Shown here in pieces: positions 63,493-64,000 of a DNA stretch of 64,000 bases. This DNA is from Arthrobacter sp. AQ5-05 (GTDB lineage: Bacteria; Actinomycetota; Actinomycetes; Actinomycetales; Micrococcaceae). The notes beneath the pieces are model-generated. The model did not search any database. It was given only the letters and a program-made list of their open reading frames with translations, and was not told the DNA's origin. The translations under genes and the position numbers were made by a program. Numbering within the stretch: position 1 is the stretch's first letter; each line of letters begins with the position of its first letter. The DNA is taken from NCBI RefSeq assembly GCF_003287975.1, contig NZ_QMKQ01000002.1, positions 1-64,000 on the forward strand, written 5' to 3'.

Positions 63493-64000
63493 CTACAAAC
63501 TTTTCGCCCCGTGCGTCCCGGATTCGCCTTGGAGTCCCAGGGAGCGGGCGATCAGCAGCAGCTGGACCTCGGTGGTGCCCTCGCCGATTTCCAGGATCTT
63601 CGAGTCCCGGTAGTGCCTGGCCACCAGGGATTCGTTCATGAACCCGTAGCCGCCGAAGATCTGCGTGGCGTCCCGGGCGTTGTCCATGGCCGCCTCGCCG
63701 GCCACCAGCTTGGCGATCGCGGCCTCGGTCTTGAAGTCCTGGCCCGCGAGCATCTTGGCTGCCGCCGCATAGTAGGCAAGCCGCGAGGTGTGCACGCGGG
63801 CGGCCATGCGCGCGATCTTGAAGGAGATGCCCTGGTTCGATCCGATGGACTTCCCGAAGGTCGTCCGGGTCTTGGCATAGGCGGTGGCCTCGTCCAGGCA
63901 GCCCTGGGCGGCCCCGGTGCCCAGCGCCGCAATGGCGATGCGTCCCTCATCGAGGATGGACAGGAAGTTCGCGTAGCCGCGCCCGCGCTCCCCCAGCAGG
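63493..64000 (-). CDS. Acyl-CoA dehydrogenase (C-terminal part, cut by the window edge)
   Basis: The frame is open to the end of the window and encodes the C-terminal helical domain of an acyl-CoA dehydrogenase: EGRIAIAALGTGAAQGCLDEA, FKIARMAARVHTSRLAYYAAA, and ATQIFGGYGFMNESLVARHYRDSKILEIGEGTTEVQLLLIAR, which contains the Glu used as catalytic base in the short-chain/butyryl-type enzymes (in the IGEGTTE area) and the FAD-contacting QxxGGxG. The N-terminus lies beyond position 64000. It precedes the MaoC gene by about 100 bases in the same direction. Confidence 0.93.
   Translation of the reverse strand, partial: LLGERGRGYANFLSILDEGRIAIAALGTGAAQGCLDEATAYAKTRTTFGKSIGSNQGISFKIARMAARVHTSRLAYYAAAAKMLAGQDFKTEAAIAKLVAGEAAMDNARDATQIFGGYGFMNESLVARHYRDSKILEIGEGTTEVQLLLIARSLGLQGESGTHGAKSL

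Noticed and set aside
1-64000. Insertion sequences, prophage or tRNA-linked integration sites
   Set aside because: No transposase, integrase or phage structural gene and no tRNA were found; the only mobile-like signature is the 29-bp direct repeat pair.

Overview
The window is high-GC bacterial DNA with frequent GTG and TTG starts, dense ATGA/GTGA gene overlaps and a very long Pro/Gly/Ala-rich N-terminus on translation initiation factor IF2. The gene order (dxr-rip-ispG-GNAT, proS, rimP-nusA-ylxR-infB-rbfA, truB, ribF, rpsO) is that of an actinobacterium. Protein style points to Micrococcaceae (an Arthrobacter/Paeniglutamicibacter-like soil organism); the genus is inference. No rRNA, tRNA, CRISPR array, transposase or phage gene was seen.

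Left part (0-13 kb), accessory and stress genes: an APC-family amino acid permease; a YbdK-type carboxylate-amine ligase; a 780-residue secreted coiled-coil protein; an M23 peptidase under a c-di-AMP (ydaO-type) riboswitch; a decayed partial copy of the permease; a DJ-1/PfpI protein; a frameshifted NDH-2-like flavoprotein; CsbD and GlsB/YeaQ stress proteins; and a cyclodeaminase-type protein.

Middle part (13-45 kb): the conserved ribosome/translation cluster, read right to left as proS, rimP, nusA, ylxR, infB, rbfA, truB, ribF, rpsO, but broken open by cargo. Between rbfA and truB lie a frameshifted DHA2 MFS transporter, a secreted ScyD-like protein and an amide module (AmiS channel, FmdB, formamidase FmdA); the amide module is bracketed by an identical 29-bp direct repeat. 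Between ribF and rpsO lie a methyltransferase, a complete respiratory nitrate reductase operon narGHJI and a TDT-family carrier. Between rimP and proS lie a DUF4439 protein, an Ltp-like surface protein, a small membrane protein and a TauE/SafE permease.

Right part (45-64 kb): three tandem paralogous lipoproteins, then the isoprenoid/site-2-protease group dxr-rip and ispG-GNAT, separated by a small-gene region (YciI, a DUF1801/VOC chimera, a GyrI-like protein, the copper chaperone CueP, a His/Cys-rich small membrane protein and others). Next comes a complete tripartite tricarboxylate transporter tctCBA, divergent from a CitA/CitB-type two-component system that probably controls it. The window ends with a MaoC dehydratase and the C-terminal part of an acyl-CoA dehydrogenase.

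No wholly new system is obvious. The strongest leads are the direct repeats around the amide module, the rod-like secreted coiled-coil protein, the family of three Cys-paired lipoproteins, the chimeric DUF1801/VOC gene, a palindrome shared by distant promoters, and three frameshifts that all sit in a G-run directly before ATG and so may be sequence errors.
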